DNA from: Vampirovibrionales bacterium | Lineage (GTDB): Bacteria > Cyanobacteriota > Vampirovibrionia > Vampirovibrionales > JAJTHC01 | Direction of reading: 5' to 3' | Assembly (NCBI GenBank): GCA_947458095.1 | Contig: CANGYO010000001.1 | Location: forward strand, 70,414 to 123,159 | DNA: 52,746 nt | Shown here: positions 1 through 8,673 of the stretch, piece after piece | How the letters are laid out: each line of letters opens with the position of its first letter | How positions within the stretch are numbered: the stretch's first letter is position 1 | Notes under the pieces: model-generated | Databases searched by the model: none | Seen by the model: only the letters and a program-made list of their open reading frames with translations | Told to the model about the DNA's origin: nothing | Program-made: the position numbers and the translations under genes

Positions 1-289
1 TAATTGATTGAATATTGGTATTAATAATAATGCCCATGCTTGTTTTCTCTCCTGATCTCTCTCTTGGGATACATCAATAAAGCCCCTACGCTTCAAACGA
101 TGTATGAAGGGGGTTACAATAAAAGTCTCTCTGGTCTAGCGAATGTTTGACACGCTTGTGTATAAGGTATCGGTTGGGGAGACGGGAACTTGTGGAGGCT
201 CCTTCATGCGGAGGAGAAAAACGGTTCAAAGCATCGGCTCGTCGTATTGATGGTGTTCGGTAGATGAAGCGTATGACGATAAAAAAAGG
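1..289. other. Gene-free left edge
   Basis: I see no convincing coding frame, RNA gene or repeat here. The bases just before 291 lead into the promoter of the first gene. The left edge may hold the end of a gene or element lying outside the window, but nothing in it can be identified. Confidence 0.4.
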
Positions 290-290
290 G

Positions 291-319
291 TTGACAAGCG
301 ACTCGCAAAACGCTAGACT
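291..319 (+). promoter_or_regulatory. Sigma70-type promoter for the first gene
   Basis: A perfect -35 box TTGACA at 291-296 is followed by a 17-bp spacer and a -10-like box TAGACT at 314-319. The expected transcription start near 326 lies about 40 bp before the chosen ATG at 368. The spacing and the -35 box make this one of the clearest promoters in the window. Confidence 0.7.
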
Positions 320-367
320 GATAAACCCTTTCTGCTATAAAAATAACAAATGGAGCTTCTCTTTTTT

Positions 368-1192
368 ATGAATATCTCGCCTTTTACTTCTAAAACACTG
401 GTACTTAGAAATGGATCTGAAACAAGTCAAGCTCAAACGCCGATCCCTGTATCCCCTACGGCTCAAGTCCCCACGATTCAAGTCACGCCTCAATGGCAAG
501 ATTCTAAAGCCTTTCGTGTGGCAGGTCAAACCGCCTTACTCGCTGGATTCGGCGCCTTAGGAGGCATAGTCGCCCATGCTCTAAAGGCAAGCCCGACAAC
601 CTTTGGGTCTGCTGTTAATACCGCCAAGCAACCGCTTGAACAAAACAAATCCCTTCGGAATTATGCGATTCTCGGCACCGCTATCGGAGCAGGCATTGGC
701 TTGCTATGGGGAGCCTTACGAGGTGCCAACATGAAAAGTCCCGAAGCGTTGGCTCGTGAACGGTACGAAAAAGATCAGCGTGTGCAGTTGTTGAACACAG
801 GCCAAGTGAATCAGTACCAAGCCGTGCCTGTCTTGAGTGCGGGCGTTCATACGGATGGCGTCGCTAATGCGTCGTATTTTGTGCAAGATCGACCTGTTGA
901 AGTCTACAGTCACCACGATTCCAACGATTTTTTCACCAATATGCTGTTGTGGCATATGATGAGCAATAACAACCGTTCTTATGAAACGCATCACTACCAT
1001 TATAATGACAGCAACCACGACACGCCTCGCTCGTCGTCTCGCTCTCGTGGGGTGCGAACGTCTGGCACGACCTCATCCAACTTTCACCCTAGCCCTTCGG
1101 GGATGAAGTCAAGCGGTCGTGGCTTTGGGACGTCTCGGTTAAGCTCGTCTAGCTCGGGGCGTTCGTCGTCTAGCCGAAGTTCTCGCAAGTAA
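368..1192 (+). CDS. Hypothetical membrane protein with Gly-rich helices and Ser/Arg tail
   Basis: I do not recognise a family. An in-frame ATG exists at 350, but the only Shine-Dalgarno-like site (GGAG, 352-355) lies inside that reading, 12 bp before the ATG at 368, so 368 is preferred (274 aa). The protein has two Gly/Ala-rich hydrophobic segments (around residues 55-75 and 100-118) that look like glycine-zipper membrane helices. A polar region with one Phe/Leu/His-rich patch (DFFTNMLLWHMM) and many His and Asn follows. The last 60 residues are almost only Ser, Arg, Gly and Thr. A good sigma70-type promoter lies upstream. Envelope location is an inference; no function can be given. Confidence 0.65.
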   Translation: MNISPFTSKTLVLRNGSETSQAQTPIPVSPTAQVPTIQVTPQWQDSKAFRVAGQTALLAGFGALGGIVAHALKASPTTFGSAVNTAKQPLEQNKSLRNYAILGTAIGAGIGLLWGALRGANMKSPEALARERYEKDQRVQLLNTGQVNQYQAVPVLSAGVHTDGVANASYFVQDRPVEVYSHHDSNDFFTNMLLWHMMSNNNRSYETHHYHYNDSNHDTPRSSSRSRGVRTSGTTSSNFHPSPSGMKSSGRGFGTSRLSSSSSGRSSSSRSSRK

Positions 1193-1205
1193 GGGCGTTG
1201 TCGTG

Positions 1206-2270
1206 TCAGTTTGTTGCAAGGGGATATTTATCATAATACTCAATCGGATGCCGAAACCCAAGGTAACTACGAAGGTCATCAGGGACTTTCTGGTACCATA
1301 CTTTGAACTGTTCTGTAAAGCTGGTATTGTCTGAAATATGTTGATGAAAATAACGAATAATTAGATAGAAATGAGCAATTCGTCTATTGCTAAACGTATA
1401 GTCATGCTTACCATCTTGTGCATTTTCTCTAAACTCATCAAAAGCGTAAATCACAGGAGGCACTATGCCAAATTCACGATTCCATACCCTTCCATGGTGT
1501 GCTGAAATGTTTCTTAAATTCCCCAATGCGTTAACCGCTTTGACAAAATCTTTATCGGAATGGTACCCGTAATGTTTTGCAATGTCTTTTCGGTGCGATC
1601 GCTTCAATTTTTCTATTATTTTAGACAAAGTACCAAACATTAACGTTTCTACAATCATCCAAGACGGAGGAAATTGGTCTTCATATTTATATTTAAAGCT
1701 CGCAATGAACGGATGACGCGGTTCTTTTTCATTAAACTCCATGTCATTGCAGACCTGATGGAAGCAACTAGAAAATTCTTTGGTGTCTTTAAAATGAGCT
1801 TCTTTAAGATACCATAATTCAGGAAAAGGCTCATTTTGGGACTTTCCGAAATTACAAAGTTCTAGGTCTAATCGAGTTTTTAAGGAAATTTCAATTTTAA
1901 ATAAGGCATCCAATAGTATTTGACGAACTTGTTCATCTAACTGATATATCGTGTAGACATCTTTAAAACGGGTATTCTGCCTAAAAATATGCTGGGTTGA
2001 ATCATCTAAATCGTCTCGATAATAAAAGTGAAAATATCCAGATAGTCTATAATATCCTACGGTTTCTAGGATATTTGCAATAAACCCTTCTTCTTCTTCT
2101 TCTTCTTCTTCCGTGAAGCACAAACCTCTTTTTTTGAGTAATGCTATTTTTTCAGATGTGCTAAGAAAAGGCTTTTCAAACAAAAACGCACCCTTTTCTG
2201 CATCACTTTTCAAATGAAAAGTGCTAGGCCGGATGCGTGTGTTGTCTACATTATTACAAAGTTCTTCCAT
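1206..2270 (-). CDS. Abi-like (Abi_2/AbiD/F family) HEPN-fold protein
   Basis: The 354-residue protein resembles the Abi-like family (AbiD/AbiF), members of which are linked to abortive phage infection. Family features seen are the N-terminal GYYRLSGYFHFY block (about 72-83), Arg/Glu-rich helices, and the HEPN-type Rx4H motif R253-NISA-H258, which in HEPN ribonucleases forms the active site. A start at 2270 is supported by GGAAG about 10 bp upstream. Residues 54-61 are eight consecutive Glu encoded by a pure triplet repeat, unusual for the family. The gene is richer in A+T than its neighbours and stands alone, consistent with acquisition by transfer. RNase activity and phage defence are inferred from the family only. 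Confidence 0.8.
   Translation of the reverse strand: MEELCNNVDNTRIRPSTFHLKSDAEKGAFLFEKPFLSTSEKIALLKKRGLCFTEEEEEEEEGFIANILETVGYYRLSGYFHFYYRDDLDDSTQHIFRQNTRFKDVYTIYQLDEQVRQILLDALFKIEISLKTRLDLELCNFGKSQNEPFPELWYLKEAHFKDTKEFSSCFHQVCNDMEFNEKEPRHPFIASFKYKYEDQFPPSWMIVETLMFGTLSKIIEKLKRSHRKDIAKHYGYHSDKDFVKAVNALGNLRNISAHHGRVWNREFGIVPPVIYAFDEFRENAQDGKHDYTFSNRRIAHFYLIIRYFHQHISDNTSFTEQFKVWYQKVPDDLRSYLGFRHPIEYYDKYPLATN
2088..2111 (-). repeat. Pure GAA trinucleotide repeat (8 units) inside the Abi-like gene
   Basis: Eight uninterrupted TTC units on the + strand encode eight Glu codons on the minus strand. Slippage would change protein length by whole residues without shifting the frame. Confidence 0.9.
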
Positions 2271-2344
2271 ATTGTCAATACTTCCATACAGTATCTACTT
2301 CTTTTGGCTTCTATTTAAGAGAACCCCTTCGATAAACATTCAAA

Positions 2345-3070
2345 CTACCCTTCTAGCAGATACTTGTAAGACACAGGCACTACCAGCTGGGTGAGTTGTT
2401 CCAAGGCATCGGCGTATTCACGGATCTCATACTGAGCCCCTGCGTGCGTCCGCAAGTGGATGAAATTGGTCAAGGCTTGCAAGCTAATCGTCCAATAAAA
2501 CTCCGTGTAAATATTCAACGGCAACACCCCACGAGCCTGCTCTTTGGCTACACCCGCCTCCACCAGATCTTTATACAAGGCAAAGGTGCCTTGTGCATGA
2601 TCGGTGTACGCCTTCATCAGCACATCGTTTTGAATAAGCTCATCGGTAGACGCTTGTTTATTGCTTTCCGACTGCGTGCGAAAGCCCCCTTGAGGCGTGT
2701 AAAAATCGAAGTCGCTGGCATCCACATAACGCAGGCTCACTTCATTCCAAGCGTGATCCACCGTGTACGCCCCATGCCCTTCGGTGTAGGCAATGCCGAC
2801 GACATGCTTGTACCACTGGCGAGCCACGAATTCAGGCACCTTGCAATGAAATTGCAACTGCACATGACGAAACGGCGACCAGTGCTGGTGCTTGGCAAGG
2901 TATTTAATGAGTTTTTCATCGGCTTCATTGAGTTCGGTTTTGCGTTTGCCAAAGCTCACACGGGCGGAGTTCACCACCGTTAAATCACTGCCAAGGGCGT
3001 CGATGAGTTCGACAAAGCCGTGATCCAAGACCTCAATTTTTTTCGATGCTTCTAAAGTGGTGCTAGTCAT
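2345..3070 (-). CDS. thyX: Flavin-dependent thymidylate synthase ThyX
   Basis: ThyX makes dTMP from dUMP using FAD/NADPH and methylene-tetrahydrofolate. The 241-residue length fits. The N-terminal ARVSFGKR block, FRHVQLQF (about 67-74) and FVARQWYKH (81-89) are typical. The ThyX motif RHRxxSxNxxSxRY appears split: KH at 88-89, then an extra loop of roughly 14-18 residues rich in Tyr, Gly and His, then NEVSLRY at 109-115. I recall similar extended loops in cyanobacterial-type ThyX but cannot check. The start at 3070 has AGAGGA upstream. The gene follows pilC on the same strand but a terminator-like hairpin separates them, so it is probably transcribed alone. Confidence 0.93.
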   Translation of the reverse strand: MTSTTLEASKKIEVLDHGFVELIDALGSDLTVVNSARVSFGKRKTELNEADEKLIKYLAKHQHWSPFRHVQLQFHCKVPEFVARQWYKHVVGIAYTEGHGAYTVDHAWNEVSLRYVDASDFDFYTPQGGFRTQSESNKQASTDELIQNDVLMKAYTDHAQGTFALYKDLVEAGVAKEQARGVLPLNIYTEFYWTISLQALTNFIHLRTHAGAQYEIREYADALEQLTQLVVPVSYKYLLEG

Positions 3071-3090
3071 GGGGGAGTCCTCTCTATATA

Positions 3091-3114
3091 TAAAAGACGG
3101 CTATACGTCTTTTA
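3091..3114 (-). terminator. Rho-independent terminator after the pilus operon
   Basis: A perfect 9-bp stem, TAAAAGACG / CGTCTTTTA, with a 6-nt loop lies between pilC and thyX. Read on the minus strand it is followed by a U/A-rich tail, so it should end pilC transcription before thyX. Confidence 0.6.
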
Positions 3115-3194
3115 CTATTCTAAAGGAAAGGACGAGAAAGTACAAAATCTTGTTACAAATAGTAGATTTTTAAAAATACTGTACAAGGCAACGA

Positions 3195-4427
3195 CTACAT
3201 ATGTTCGTACATACTGAAGAGTGGCATATAGATAGACAACGCCACAATCCCAACAATGACCCCTAAGAACATCAGCAATAAAGGTTCCATAAACGCCATT
3301 AAGATCCCAATCCGCTGATCGATTTCTTTTTCTAAATACTCTTGGGCTGTTCCCAATGATTGATCCAAGTTACCCGATTCTTCCCCTGTGGCGACAATGA
3401 GCAAGACCAGTTCAGGGATCACCCCTGTTTCGGCAAGGGCAATCCCCAAGCGACGACCTATCTGTACCTGTTTGTTCACCGTCATTAACGTTCCTCGAAA
3501 GGTGGCATTGCCGACCGTAGACACGGCATAATCCAAGCCTTCGGTAATGGGAATACCTGCCCCAAAACACACACTTAGGGTTGAAATAAAGCTCGATACA
3601 TTCGTAAAGCGAATGACTTGATTCAAAACAGGGACATGAATCACGTATTTGTCAATCAAGCGTTTACCTAAATTGGTGGAAATAAACTTAAGGAAGCCCC
3701 AAACGGCACAACCCACCGCAGGAAAGGTAATAAACCAGCCACTGCGTAAGCAATTTGAAATAAAAATCATGATTTTGGTAATTAAGGGTAAATCCACCCC
3801 CATTTGCGTATATATTTTTTCAAAAGAAGGCAACACAAAGTAAAAAATAACCAGTAAAACGATACCCACTAATCCCAACACAATGGCAGGATAAATGGCG
3901 GTTGAAATGACTTTCGCTTTGATTTTTTCCGTGCGTTCCATGAGATCCACCATACGTTCCATGGTCACATCGAGTTCGCCTGAACTTTCTCCTGCTCGCG
4001 TGATATTGATGAAAATTTCGCTAAACACTTCGGGGAACTTGCCCAACGCTTCTGAAAACGCCATTCCCCCTAAAATATCTCGACGCACGGATTGTACCAT
4101 GGCTTTATAGGTTATTTTTTCTGAGAAGTTTTCAAAATAAAGGAGCGATTCGGTAATGGGAATGCCTCCACGAATCATAATCGCCAAGTTCCGAGAAAAC
4201 GTCATTACTTCACTACTGCTTATTTTGCTTTTAAAGCCAAAGGTAAACTTCTTCTTGACGATATTGCCTGACCCGTCTTGATAACCTGTCACTTCTTCTA
4301 AAGACAAGGTCGAAAGTTGCATGTCTCTTAATTTAGAACGGGCTTCCATTTCACTAGAGGCAGGAATTACCCCTTCTTGTTTTTTATGGTTGACCAAGTT
4401 CATGGCTTTATAGGCGTAGTTTGCCAT
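3195..4427 (-). CDS. pilC: Type IV pilus inner-membrane platform protein PilC
   Basis: The 410-residue protein has the two-copy GspF/PilC (T2SSF) architecture: cytoplasmic four-helix domains at about 75-195 and 275-400, three membrane helices (around 175-200, 220-240 and 380-400), and the repeated RAGEssGeLd-type motif seen as TRAGESSGELD (about 143) and VATGEESGNLD (about 347). PilC anchors the assembly ATPase and the pilus in the inner membrane. It follows pilB on the same strand with a gap of about 95 bp, filled mostly by a degenerate repeat remnant. It is the last gene of the pilus operon in this window. Length and motifs are complete. Confidence 0.94.
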   Translation of the reverse strand: MANYAYKAMNLVNHKKQEGVIPASSEMEARSKLRDMQLSTLSLEEVTGYQDGSGNIVKKKFTFGFKSKISSSEVMTFSRNLAIMIRGGIPITESLLYFENFSEKITYKAMVQSVRRDILGGMAFSEALGKFPEVFSEIFINITRAGESSGELDVTMERMVDLMERTEKIKAKVISTAIYPAIVLGLVGIVLLVIFYFVLPSFEKIYTQMGVDLPLITKIMIFISNCLRSGWFITFPAVGCAVWGFLKFISTNLGKRLIDKYVIHVPVLNQVIRFTNVSSFISTLSVCFGAGIPITEGLDYAVSTVGNATFRGTLMTVNKQVQIGRRLGIALAETGVIPELVLLIVATGEESGNLDQSLGTAQEYLEKEIDQRIGILMAFMEPLLLMFLGVIVGIVALSIYMPLFSMYEHM

Positions 4428-4467
4428 TGCTTAGGCTCCTTCAGGTTTTTTGAATAATAAAACTAAA

Positions 4468-4519
4468 AATCGTAGCGACAATGAAGACGCCATACGAGGT
4501 TTAAACTGTGAAAAGGTAT
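4468..4519 (+). repeat. Remnant of the 148-bp repeat family (copy D, right end)
   Basis: The segment matches the right third of the complete copies at 35002 and 49645: it shares CGTAGCGACAAYGAAGACG, a degenerate TTTAAA stretch and the GGTAT terminus. Only this end survives, squeezed between pilB and pilC. Confidence 0.65.
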
Positions 4520-4521
4520 CA

Positions 4522-6318
4522 TTAGCGACTGCCTCCTCTAAAAGGTCCTAAGACCCTTTCAATTTCAGCGAAGTCGACTTTTCCTTCCATGATTTTTGTT
4601 CTGGCACACACGCCTAAAGAAATCATGCCACGTTTCATGGCGGTATCTTCTATTTCCAATTCATTGGCTTGAGACGCAATTAAATGACGTAGTTCTCGAT
4701 CAATCATCATGATTTCATAAAGTCCTGTACGTCCAAAATAGCCTGAATCCTTACACATTTCACAACCTTTCGCCGTATAAATAATTAAGGATTCTTCTGG
4801 GGCGGGAGGGGTGGTATGGTATTCGTATAAAATCTCTTTCTGCTCTTCAGTGGCTTCGTGGGCTTCCTTACAATGTGGACACAAGGCTCGTGTGAGTCGT
4901 TGAGCAATGACGCCGTTTACGGCGGCAGAAATTAAACTACTGGATGCCCCCATTTCAAGCATACGGGTAATGGTGGTGGCGGTTGAGTTGGCGTGAATGG
5001 TAGAGAAAACCAAGTGACCTGTCAACGCTGCGTGAATCCCTGCTTCTAGGGTTTCATAGTCACGAATTTCTCCCACCATAATTACGTCAGGGTCTTGGCG
5101 TAATAAGGCTCTCATTGAACTGGCGAAGGTGAAATCGGCTTTGGCATTAACTTGCGATTGGTTGAGTCCTTCAATTTTTAATTCAACAGGGTCTTCAACG
5201 GTCGACACGTTAATGAGTTCACTGTTAATTTTATTCATAATCGTGTACAACGTGGTGGACTTCCCCGAACCCGTTGGCCCACAAACGAGTACAATGCCGT
5301 AAGGGGCTTTGTAAAGGAGTTCAATTTTATGGGCATCTTCTGGCGTAAAGCCTAGCTTGGTGAAATCGGTGACGGTGGCGGAAGGGCGAAGAATCCGCAT
5401 AACCATTTTTTCACGCCCTTCGGTGACAGGAAGGGTGTTGACACGAAAATTGTATTCTACCTTCTTATAGTTGATGGACATACGTCCATCTTGCGGACGC
5501 CGACGATCTGAAATGTCCATTTTCGCCATAACTTTAAGGCGGGTAAGAACCGCACCTTCCATGTTTTGGGGGATATCCAAGACTTCTTTTAAGACACCAT
5601 CGGAACGAAAACGCACCACATAATGCCCTTCTCGTGGTTCGATGTGAATATCAGACGCCCCTTGAACAACGCCTTGCACGAGCAGTGAGTTTACAAAACG
5701 CACCAAAGGATCGCTCGTGTCTTGGATTTCGGCTTCACCCATGGCTCGAATGTTGTCGAGCCGTTGGGCTTGTGCAGACAACTTCACTTGACTTGCACTA
5801 GCGAGCTGGTCTAATAAATCACGCGTGGCGTCTTTGTTGCCTCTGGCTCTTAACGCTTGCTGGGCTTCAAATTTAAGCATCCAATGACGATAGTCCATCG
5901 GCAAGGTAGACACAATCTGAGGACGCGTTCCTTTTAAAAACGTCACTTCTTCTATCGCTGAGGCATCGGTCGGATCCACCATCGCAATAACCAAGCGTCC
6001 ATGTGAGTTGGAAACAGGCACAAGGTAGTTTTCTTCAATAATTTCTTCAGGAATAAGTTCAAGCAATTCTGCATTAGGTTGCACATTTTCCAAAGAATAA
6101 TATTTCGTGGGAAAGCATTTACCAATCAGCTGTACTAATTCTTCTCGTGTTAAAATACCTTCTTTTAAAAACTGTTCATCTAACGTAATTTTGTCTCGTT
6201 CAGAACGTTCCATAATCGTGACGAGCAATTCAGGTTTGATGTTTTTGACTTCTTGCACATATTTAATCACACTTTGAAGAAAAATACTGGCACTTCCTTC
6301 AACGACTCCGAGCGACAA
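4522..6318 (-). CDS. pilB: Type IV pilus assembly ATPase PilB (TTG start)
   Basis: PilB is the hexameric ATPase that drives pilus extension. Visible are an N-terminal MshEN/GspE-N-like domain (about 20-150), the Walker A motif GPTGSGKST (about 350-358), the Asp box and Walker B region DPDVIMVGEIRD (about 412-423), the His box (TGHLVFSTIHANS) and the zinc-binding CPHC...CEMC pairs near the C terminus (numbering from the upstream GTG). An upstream in-frame GTG at 6327 overlaps the strong AGGAGGTG ribosome site, so translation probably starts at the TTG at 6318 (598 aa). It lies between the secretin and pilC genes on the same strand. Family assignment is secure; PilB rather than GspE is chosen from context. 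Confidence 0.94.
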   Translation of the reverse strand: MSLGVVEGSASIFLQSVIKYVQEVKNIKPELLVTIMERSERDKITLDEQFLKEGILTREELVQLIGKCFPTKYYSLENVQPNAELLELIPEEIIEENYLVPVSNSHGRLVIAMVDPTDASAIEEVTFLKGTRPQIVSTLPMDYRHWMLKFEAQQALRARGNKDATRDLLDQLASASQVKLSAQAQRLDNIRAMGEAEIQDTSDPLVRFVNSLLVQGVVQGASDIHIEPREGHYVVRFRSDGVLKEVLDIPQNMEGAVLTRLKVMAKMDISDRRRPQDGRMSINYKKVEYNFRVNTLPVTEGREKMVMRILRPSATVTDFTKLGFTPEDAHKIELLYKAPYGIVLVCGPTGSGKSTTLYTIMNKINSELINVSTVEDPVELKIEGLNQSQVNAKADFTFASSMRALLRQDPDVIMVGEIRDYETLEAGIHAALTGHLVFSTIHANSTATTITRMLEMGASSSLISAAVNGVIAQRLTRALCPHCKEAHEATEEQKEILYEYHTTPPAPEESLIIYTAKGCEMCKDSGYFGRTGLYEIMMIDRELRHLIASQANELEIEDTAMKRGMISLGVCARTKIMEGKVDFAEIERVLGPFRGGSR

Positions 6319-6324
6319 AGCACT

Positions 6325-6332
6325 CACCTCCT
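6325..6332 (-). promoter_or_regulatory. Strong ribosome binding site that sets the pilB start
   Basis: AGGAGGTG on the minus strand overlaps the in-frame GTG at 6327, which therefore cannot be used efficiently. It sits 6 nt before the TTG at 6318, an ideal distance. Confidence 0.7.
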
Positions 6333-6360
6333 TTTAAATCCATTAGGGCTTTGGCTAAAA

Positions 6361-8652
6361 TTACTTAATTGTTTTACCAAAGGTACGGCTATAGCCACCA
6401 ATGTAGTCATTGTAAGGGGTGACGCTATAAGGGTCTTCCGTTTTGGCTTGATGACGTTTATGAGCTTTTTTCGTACTCGGTGTATTTGCAACGTCTTTGG
6501 GGTCTGGCATCACGTAACGACCTGTTTCAATTTTGAGTTCACCTCCTTTTTCACCCATGACTTTTACGTCGGAAGGGGTGACAGGCGTACCTGTTCGACC
6601 ATGTTGGGGAAGGGTCAAGGCATCTGAATCAGAAGCGGGTTTGGGGTTTCCATCAAAGTAAGGCGAATTGATGTCTTCTTTCAAAATGTGAGGCGTCACT
6701 AGAACAACGAGTTCCGTTCGTTGAGTCGTGTTACCTGCAGAAGTTGTGGCACGGAACATGGCCCCCACAATGGGTAAATTAGCAAGCCCAGGGATTTTGT
6801 CCCATGATTCGCGACGCGTATCTCTCAGCAACCCACCAATGGCGAGGGTTTGACCGTCTTTAACACGGGCAGACGCTATGGTAAACTCACGGTTAGAAAC
6901 CTCAGGGGCACTGACGGCTCCATTGCCGCCTTCTTTAAGGGCAATCAATTGTGTGACCGAAGGTTTTAACGCCATGGTAACATTACCGTCATTGGTAATG
7001 ACGGGGGTTAAATCGAGTTGAATCCCTACTTCTTGACTGTTGGCGGTCCAAGTCACCACTGGCACCCCAGCCATAGGCACGGTGATTTGTGAGGTAAAAT
7101 AGACAATGGTATCCGTAATACTCACGCTGGAAGTCGTGCCGTCGACCGCAATAAGCGTGGGATTCGCCAAGATTTTAGCTTTGGTGTCATTATTATTAAA
7201 GTTAAAGCCTATGCCAGGGATTCGAAATTTTCCTACAGATCCGTTATCAGAACCACCACCCAAAAGGCTTAAAGGCTTGCCTCCATAAGTAAAAGGTGAA
7301 CCTGTCAATGTAGCAATCTGAAACTCTCCAAACCCAAACGTTCCGTTTGTAATGGGTTGCATGACCTTGGTGTTGGATTTCGTGAGTTCCACCAAAGAGA
7401 CTTCAATCATCACCTGCGGACGAGCCACATCGAGTTCATGAATCAATTCTTCCACCAAGTGTAACTGTTCAGGTGTGCCGTAAACGGTTACTGTGCCTGT
7501 GGCATGGTTAGGTACCATTGAAAACCCACCACGCACATAAGAAGCACTCCCACCAGCTGCACCGCCAGCTGCACCACCAGCCGCACCGCCACCAGCTGCA
7601 CCGCCAGCACCACCACCAGCTGCACCGCCAGCACCACCACCAGCTGCACCGCCAGCACCACCGCCAGCACCACCGCCAGCACCACCACCAGCTCCACCGC
7701 CAGCACCACCGCCAGCACCACCACCAGCTCCACCGCCAGCACCACCACCAGCTGCACCGCCAGCACCACCGCCAGCACCACCACCAGCTCCACCGCCAGC
7801 ACCACCGCCAGCTGCACCACCAGCACCACCGCCAGCTGCACCACCAGCTCCACCCGCTGCTGCCCAACCTGCGGTGAGTGTGGTAAATACACTCAAAGCA
7901 ATCGTGGTTTCATTGCCATGCATAATTTTAAAGACTTTACGGTTACGAGGAATATCAATTTGTGGCAAAAGCTCTTCAATCAACTCCACTTCACGATCGG
8001 TTGCCACGACCAATAAACTATTGGTATTGGGGTCAAAGGTTGCCACTGCGGCATTATTGGTACCAGGTTTATTGGCGGCAAAAATGGTTTGATTCAATTG
8101 CGTAGAAACCTGTCCCGCATCTCTATATTTAATGGGAATTACTTTAAATATCTTAGCATTTAAGGAACGGGCATTGGTGGTGGCGGTATTGGCAACTACA
8201 ATTGTATTACCTTCTTGCGTATAGCTTAACCCACCTGTGATAAAAATATATTCTAACGCCTTATTGACGCTGATATTTTTAATATCCACCGTCATCACCC
8301 CTGACACGGATTCATCGACAATAATGTTGAAATGCCCTTGTTCCGCCAGCAATTGTAAAATATCGACAATGCTGGTATTTCTTAAGTTTAAATCCACCCG
8401 AGCCGATTCAGGAGCCACTTTAATCCCCTTGAAAATACTGACAGGCTTATGGGAAAGCTGTTCTGTCGGTAAAATCGAAACAGGGTAATTGGTCGCAGAC
8501 GCTTGGGGTAAGAGCAAACTCATAAAAGGGTTGAACAGTCCTAAAATCAGTGCCATCGCACCGATGGACGTCCAGCCAAAGTGAAGCCCTTTGAAAGGTA
8601 AATGTGTTCGAGTAGTGCGAGGGTTTGGAAAGGAAGGAAAGGAAAACGTCAT
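6361..8652 (-). CDS. pilQ: Type IV pilus secretin PilQ with Gly/Ala-rich insertion
   Basis: Outer-membrane secretin of 763 residues. An N-terminal hydrophobic segment (about 27-53, ending ASA) is the likely signal. An STN/N0-like domain follows (about 82-137, DILQLLAEQGHFNIIVD), then an N1-type domain (about 168-230), then a second N-type domain (about 235-410) split by about 100 residues of almost pure Gly and Ala (266-368). The C-terminal secretin domain (about 410-660) shows IPGLANLPIVGAMF and ELVVLVTPHIL, typical of GspD/PilQ. The tail beyond 665 is charged. The gene sits between the lipoprotein and pilB. The low-complexity insertion is much longer than loops usually seen in secretins. 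Confidence 0.92.
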   Translation of the reverse strand: MTFSFPSFPNPRTTRTHLPFKGLHFGWTSIGAMALILGLFNPFMSLLLPQASATNYPVSILPTEQLSHKPVSIFKGIKVAPESARVDLNLRNTSIVDILQLLAEQGHFNIIVDESVSGVMTVDIKNISVNKALEYIFITGGLSYTQEGNTIVVANTATTNARSLNAKIFKVIPIKYRDAGQVSTQLNQTIFAANKPGTNNAAVATFDPNTNSLLVVATDREVELIEELLPQIDIPRNRKVFKIMHGNETTIALSVFTTLTAGWAAAGGAGGAAGGGAGGAAGGGAGGGAGGGAGGGAGGAAGGGAGGGAGGGAGGGAGGGAGGGAGGGAGGGAGGAAGGGAGGAAGGGAGGAAGGGAAGGAAGGAAGGSASYVRGGFSMVPNHATGTVTVYGTPEQLHLVEELIHELDVARPQVMIEVSLVELTKSNTKVMQPITNGTFGFGEFQIATLTGSPFTYGGKPLSLLGGGSDNGSVGKFRIPGIGFNFNNNDTKAKILANPTLIAVDGTTSSVSITDTIVYFTSQITVPMAGVPVVTWTANSQEVGIQLDLTPVITNDGNVTMALKPSVTQLIALKEGGNGAVSAPEVSNREFTIASARVKDGQTLAIGGLLRDTRRESWDKIPGLANLPIVGAMFRATTSAGNTTQRTELVVLVTPHILKEDINSPYFDGNPKPASDSDALTLPQHGRTGTPVTPSDVKVMGEKGGELKIETGRYVMPDPKDVANTPSTKKAHKRHQAKTEDPYSVTPYNDYIGGYSRTFGKTIK
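7550..7856 (-). repeat. Gly/Ala-encoding low-complexity repeat in pilQ
   Basis: About 307 bp are built from GGC/GGT/GGA and GCA/GCT codons in imperfect units of 9, 12 and 15 bp. Being multiples of three, gains or losses would keep the frame. The base skew leaves other frames open on both strands, which produces long false reading frames. Confidence 0.9.
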
Positions 8653-8673
8653 AATAAAAGACCTTTCATGGCT

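Noticed and set aside
335-529. 64-codon minus-strand frame at the left edge
   Set aside because: Antisense to the first gene and its promoter-proximal region, without any start signal.
7488-7892. Long open frames opposite and beside the Gly/Ala tract
   Set aside because: They arise from the base skew of the repeat and encode only His/Gln, Cys/Trp or Val/Leu runs; the pilQ frame is clearly the real one.
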